Assembly (NCBI RefSeq): GCF_014203235.1
Contig: NZ_JACHIN010000017.1
Span: 62,001-126,000, forward strand
DNA from: Nonomuraea endophytica
GTDB lineage: Bacteria; Actinomycetota; Actinomycetes; Streptosporangiales; Streptosporangiaceae
DNA length: 64,000 nucleotides
Direction of reading: 5' to 3'
Positions 60,966 to 64,000 of this stretch are shown here, piece after piece. A program made the translations under genes and the position numbers. Each line of letters begins with the position of its first letter. Positions within the stretch are counted from its first letter, which is position 1. The notes below the pieces were generated by a model. It had not been told where the DNA came from. It did no database searches and was given only the letters and a program-made list of their open reading frames with translations.

Positions 60966-61978
60966 GCGTCAAACCGTTCTACAAGCCGGACGTGACACCG
61001 GGCGTCCACGGGCCGAAGCCGCGGCTGGCCCGTTTCCGCGACCTGACCCTCGTGCCGGTGATCGTGCTCCTGCTCGTCGTGGGCGCGTTCACCGACCCGG
61101 TCTTCCTGACCGGCGGCAACATCAGCAACATCCTGCAGCAGCAGGCGTCGATCTCGCTGCTGGTGCTGGCCGAGGCGATGATCCTGATCGCCGGGAAGTT
61201 CGACCTGTCGCTGGAGTCGACGGTCGGCACCGCGCCGGCGATCGCGGTGATGCTGGTCATCCCCGCGGCGGCGGGCGGATTCGGGCTCGGGCTGCCGGGC
61301 GCGCTGGTGATCCCGCTGGCGTTGCTCGTGGGCGCGGCCATCGGGGCGTTCAACGGGTTCCTGATCATCAGGTTCCAGCTGTCGGCGTTCATCGTCACGC
61401 TGGCCATGCTGATCATCGTGCACGGCCTGCTGCTCGGCCCGACCGAGGGCAAGACGCTCTTCCAGCTGCCCGACTCCATCCTCTACCTGGGCAGCGTCAC
61501 GTGGCTGGGGCTCCCGGCGGCGATCTGGATCGCCGGGGTGCTGTTCGCCGTGGGCATCTTCGTCCTGGGCTACACCCGCGCCGGCCGTTCGCTCTACGCG
61601 ATCGGCGGCAACGCCGACGCCGCCCGCGCCGCGGGCATCCGGGTGCACCGGGTCCTGTTCGGCGTCTTCGTCATCGGCGGCATGCTGGCGGCGCTGGCGG
61701 GCATCCTGGAGACGGGCCGCCTGGGCGCCATCGGCAGCAACATGGGCGTCGGCTGGATCTTCATGGTCTTCGCCGCCGCCGTCATCGGCGGCGTCAGCAT
61801 GGACGGCGGCAAGGGCACGATCCTCGGCGCGCTCACCGGCGTGCTGGTGATCGGCCTGGTGCAGAACATCCTCACGCTCAAGGGCGTCTCCGGCTTCTGG
61901 CAGCCGGTCGTCTACGGCGCGATCATCCTCATCGCTCTCATGATCAGCCGCATCGCCGGCGGAAAGGCTCAGGACTGA
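60962..61978 (+). CDS. Sugar ABC transporter permease (CUT2, probable L-fucose)
   Basis: The 338-residue membrane protein begins with a hydrophilic N-terminus, then has about nine helices (LVPVIVLLLVVGAF, LVLAEAMILIAGKFDLSLES). The motif TRAGRSLYAIGGNADAARAAG for ATPase contact and AVIGGVSMDGGKGT close to the C-terminus are typical of RbsC-like permeases. The GTG start overlaps the ATPase stop. Confidence 0.9.
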   Translation: MSVKPFYKPDVTPGVHGPKPRLARFRDLTLVPVIVLLLVVGAFTDPVFLTGGNISNILQQQASISLLVLAEAMILIAGKFDLSLESTVGTAPAIAVMLVIPAAAGGFGLGLPGALVIPLALLVGAAIGAFNGFLIIRFQLSAFIVTLAMLIIVHGLLLGPTEGKTLFQLPDSILYLGSVTWLGLPAAIWIAGVLFAVGIFVLGYTRAGRSLYAIGGNADAARAAGIRVHRVLFGVFVIGGMLAALAGILETGRLGAIGSNMGVGWIFMVFAAAVIGGVSMDGGKGTILGALTGVLVIGLVQNILTLKGVSGFWQPVVYGAIILIALMISRIAGGKAQD

Positions 61979-62283
61979 TGGAACGGCTCGCGCTGCGCTC
62001 CCGGCTCAAACCCGGCGCCGAGCAGCTTTACGACCGCGAGCACGCGGCCATCCCGGCCGAGCTGGAGGCGGCGATGCGCGAGCACGGCGTGCGGTCCTGG
62101 CGCATCTGGCGGGAGGGGCTGGACCTGTTCCACCTGGTCGAGGTCGAGGACTACGCCGCGTTCCAGGCGGCGATGAAGGACCATCCGGCCGACCGGGCCT
62201 GGCAGGAGAAGATGAACAGGCTGCTCGACGGCGACTTCGACAAGGACTCGGGCGGCCTGCGCCTGGTCTGGGAGATGACATGA
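61978..62283 (+). CDS. L-rhamnose/L-fucose mutarotase family protein
   Basis: The 101-residue dimeric ferredoxin-like protein (ALRSRLKPGAEQLYDREHAA, YAAFQAAMKDHPADRAWQEKM) belongs to the RhaM mutarotase family, which interconverts alpha- and beta-anomers of 6-deoxy sugars. In this operon it would supply the beta-anomer of L-fucose to the dehydrogenase. It overlaps both neighbours. Confidence 0.85.
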   Translation: MERLALRSRLKPGAEQLYDREHAAIPAELEAAMREHGVRSWRIWREGLDLFHLVEVEDYAAFQAAMKDHPADRAWQEKMNRLLDGDFDKDSGGLRLVWEMT

Positions 62284-63182
62284 AATTTCCAGACTTTGGG
62301 CTCGGCGGCGCGCCGCTCGGCAACCTGTTCACCGCCGTCACCGACGAGCAGGCCCGCGCCACGGTCGACGCCGCGTGGGAGGCGGGCGTGCGGCTGTTCG
62401 ACACCGCGCCCCACTACGGCCTGGGCCTGTCCGAGCGCCGCCTCGGCGCCGCCCTGGCAGGGCGCGACGGCTACGTGCTGTCGACCAAGGTCGGCCGCCG
62501 CCTGGTGCCCGCAGAGCCGGCCAAGGACGACGGGGGCTTCGACGTCGTCGCCGCCGAGCGCCGCGTGTGGGACTTCTCGCGCGACGGCGTGCGCCGTTCC
62601 CTCGAGGAGTCCCTGGTACGCCTCGGCCTCGACCACGTGGACGTCGCCCTGATCCACGACCCCGACGCCCACGAAGGCCAGGCGCTGGCCGAGGCGTACC
62701 CGGCGCTGGAGGACCTGCGCGCCCAGGGCGTGGTCAAGGCCATCGGCCTCGGCATGAACCAGTGGCAGGCGCCCGCCAGGTTCGTCCGCGACACCGACGT
62801 CGACGTGGTCATGCTGGCCGGCCGCTACACCCTGCTCGACCGCTCCGGCCTGCCGCTGCTGGAGGCCTGCGCGGCCAAGGGCGTCAAGGTGCTGGCCGCG
62901 GGCGTCTTCAACAGCGGCATGCTGGCCACCGACGAGCCCGGCGGCACCTTCGACTACCAGCCCGCCGCCGCGCCGCTCCTGGAACGGGCCCGGCGGCTGG
63001 CCGAGGTCTGCCGGCGGCACGGCGTCACGCTGCCCCAGGCCGCGATGGCCTTCCCGGCGCGGCACCCGGCCGTCGCGACCGTCGTGCTCGGCGCCCGCTC
63101 GGCCGACGAGGTACGCCGCAACGCCGCCCTGTGGGCCGAGCCGGTGCCGGAGGAACTGTGGGCGGAGCTAGAGCTCGTATGA
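62280..63182 (+). CDS. Aldo/keto reductase, probable L-fucose (D-threo-aldose) 1-dehydrogenase
   Basis: The 300-residue AKR has the catalytic tetrad regions DTAPHYGLGLSE (Asp, Tyr), STKVGR (Lys) and LIHDPDAH (His). The IGLGMNQWQAPARFVRDTD and AGVFNSGMLA segments are characteristic of D-threo-aldose/L-fucose dehydrogenases. It would oxidise L-fucose to L-fucono-lactone. A lactonase is not seen in the window. It overlaps the mutarotase (ATGA) and, convergently, the GNAT gene by 15 bases. Confidence 0.88.
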   Translation: MKFPDFGLGGAPLGNLFTAVTDEQARATVDAAWEAGVRLFDTAPHYGLGLSERRLGAALAGRDGYVLSTKVGRRLVPAEPAKDDGGFDVVAAERRVWDFSRDGVRRSLEESLVRLGLDHVDVALIHDPDAHEGQALAEAYPALEDLRAQGVVKAIGLGMNQWQAPARFVRDTDVDVVMLAGRYTLLDRSGLPLLEACAAKGVKVLAAGVFNSGMLATDEPGGTFDYQPAAAPLLERARRLAEVCRRHGVTLPQAAMAFPARHPAVATVVLGARSADEVRRNAALWAEPVPEELWAELELV

Positions 63183-63602
63183 GGTGATCCACAGGCCCGG
63201 GATGACCTCGGCGTCACCGGTGTTCGTGAACCCGAGGCGCTCGTACAGGGTGCGCGCGGGCGTGTTGTCCCGGCCGGTGGAGACGATCACCTTACGGCCG
63301 CCTGCCCTGGCCAGCACCTCCTTGACCAGCGTGCGGCCGATGCCCTGCCGCAGCGCGCCGGGGTCCACGACGAGCCGGTTGATGTCGACCAGGTGGGCGG
63401 TCTCCTCCCAGGCGACTGCTCCGGTCAGCGTTCCCTCGTCGTCGAAGGCGCCCAGCCAGGAGAGCGGCGCATTCCGCAGAGCCGTCAGGTCCTCGTGGAG
63501 CGGGGGGATGCGGTCGTCGCCGATGATCCCGGCTTCGATGGCGTAGGCGGCGTGCTGGAGGTCGAGAAGTCGCTGGTCGGGCGTGATGCTGGTGAGGTGC
63601 AC
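63168..63602 (-). CDS. GNAT family N-acetyltransferase
   Basis: The 144-residue acetyltransferase has the acetyl-CoA binding block RLVVDPGALRQGIGRTLVKE (R/Q-x-x-G-x-G/A) and the C-terminal NTPARTLYERLGFTNTG. The substrate is unknown. It is convergent with the fucose dehydrogenase, and its 3' end lies inside that gene. Confidence 0.85.
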   Translation of the reverse strand: MHLTSITPDQRLLDLQHAAYAIEAGIIGDDRIPPLHEDLTALRNAPLSWLGAFDDEGTLTGAVAWEETAHLVDINRLVVDPGALRQGIGRTLVKEVLARAGGRKVIVSTGRDNTPARTLYERLGFTNTGDAEVIPGLWITSYEL

Positions 63603-63618
63603 GTGCCGATTATGTCTG

Positions 63619-64000
63619 TCATGTGGGGATGAACGCCCACCATTTTGACGGGCCTGGTTCGTAGGGGGAGTCGAGGCGCTTGCCGACGATTCCCGGCAGG
63701 CCCTGCTCGCGGGCGGCCTGCCGTATGGGCTGGGCCTGGGCGGGCCAGGACGGGGCGGTCTGCCAGCGCGCGCCCGAGATGTCCAGCGCGTCGAGGGCCG
63801 CGCGGCGCTCGGTGAACGGCCTGGCCACCAGCGCGTGGCCGTCGTCGTAGAGCAGATCGGTGCAGACCAGGATCTCCGCGCCGCCCAGCTCGACGATCTC
63901 GCCGTCGAGCACCGCGCTCCTGCTGCCGAACGCCTCGGCCATCGGACGCAGCCACGGGAACTCGCGGGCCAGGTCGGTACGCCCGCCGTCCACGTGGACC
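63619..64000 (-). CDS. ATP-dependent DNA ligase (LigD-like), 5' part outside window, truncated C-terminus
   Basis: The frame is open to the window edge. It shows ligase motif III (SAVLDGEIVELG), a LLYDDGHALVARPFTERRAAL block, and motif IV in a modified form (LPGIVGKRLDSPYEPG instead of E-G-x-x-x-K-R). It ends right after PSKWWAFIPT, where motif V (K-x-K) and the OB-fold domain would be expected. The gene therefore looks truncated or diverged and may be non-functional. Its upstream part cannot be judged. Confidence 0.7.
   Translation of the reverse strand, partial: VHVDGGRTDLAREFPWLRPMAEAFGSRSAVLDGEIVELGGAEILVCTDLLYDDGHALVARPFTERRAALDALDISGARWQTAPSWPAQAQPIRQAAREQGLPGIVGKRLDSPYEPGPSKWWAFIPT

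Overview
The window is a very GC-rich, densely packed actinomycete chromosome segment. Tightly overlapping genes (ATGA/GTGA junctions), GTG and TTG starts, Streptomyces-like -10 hexamers a few bases before start codons (leaderless transcription), an actinobacterial-type fused 2-oxoglutarate decarboxylase (Kgd) beside a DUF6104 gene, and many DesK/NarL-type two-component systems all fit. A Streptosporangiales-like host (for example Nonomuraea) is my inference from gene content and is not proven by the sequence.

Layout: 0-7.9 kb is housekeeping and regulatory (DUF2236 protein, quinone-oxidoreductase-like protein, PadR/DUF4097 pair, DUF6104, Kgd, B3/4-domain protein). 7.9-12.8 kb holds an ArsR regulator with two tandem paralogous MFS transporters and a two-component system. 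12.9-17.3 kb has an MBL hydrolase and then a sulfur-type operon (cysteine-containing leader peptide, SsuB-like ATPase, FMN monooxygenase, two flavin reductases). 17.7-19.8 kb has a divergent dehydrogenase/SDR pair.

19.9-29.9 kb is the most notable region: a compact class III lanthipeptide locus of the SapB/AmfS type. In order it holds a histidine kinase, a LanKC synthetase, a 43-residue precursor with two S-x2-S/T-x3-C ring motifs, a hairpin, two ABC half-transporters, a prolyl oligopeptidase, and a convergent NarL-type response regulator. The synthetase would build the rings, the transporters export the peptide, the peptidase probably removes the leader, and the flanking kinase and regulator probably control the locus.

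30.2-37.0 kb is a ROK-regulated sugar/polyol ABC and oxidoreductase/isomerase operon. 37.0-43.9 kb has a TetR/Ohr pair with twin operators, an NAD(P)-binding reductase, an ADH/ferredoxin/F420-PPOX operon, a methyltransferase, a persulfide-dioxygenase/rhodanese fusion with a CsoR-like operator, and a DUF1702 protein. 44.0-48.3 kb is a glycosyltransferase/methyltransferase/prenyltransferase-fold operon divergent from a GDP-mannose 4,6-dehydratase.

48.3-54 kb is an accessory island: palindromic intergenic repeats, a DUF559 endonuclease-like protein, a frameshifted integrase, an XRE regulator, small orphan proteins and a dense run of hairpins. 54-55.5 kb has a cytochrome P450 with steroid-regulon-like operators. 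55.5-63.2 kb is an almost complete non-phosphorylative L-fucose catabolic operon with its own ABC transporter and mutarotase. The window ends with a GNAT acetyltransferase and a partial ATP-dependent DNA ligase.
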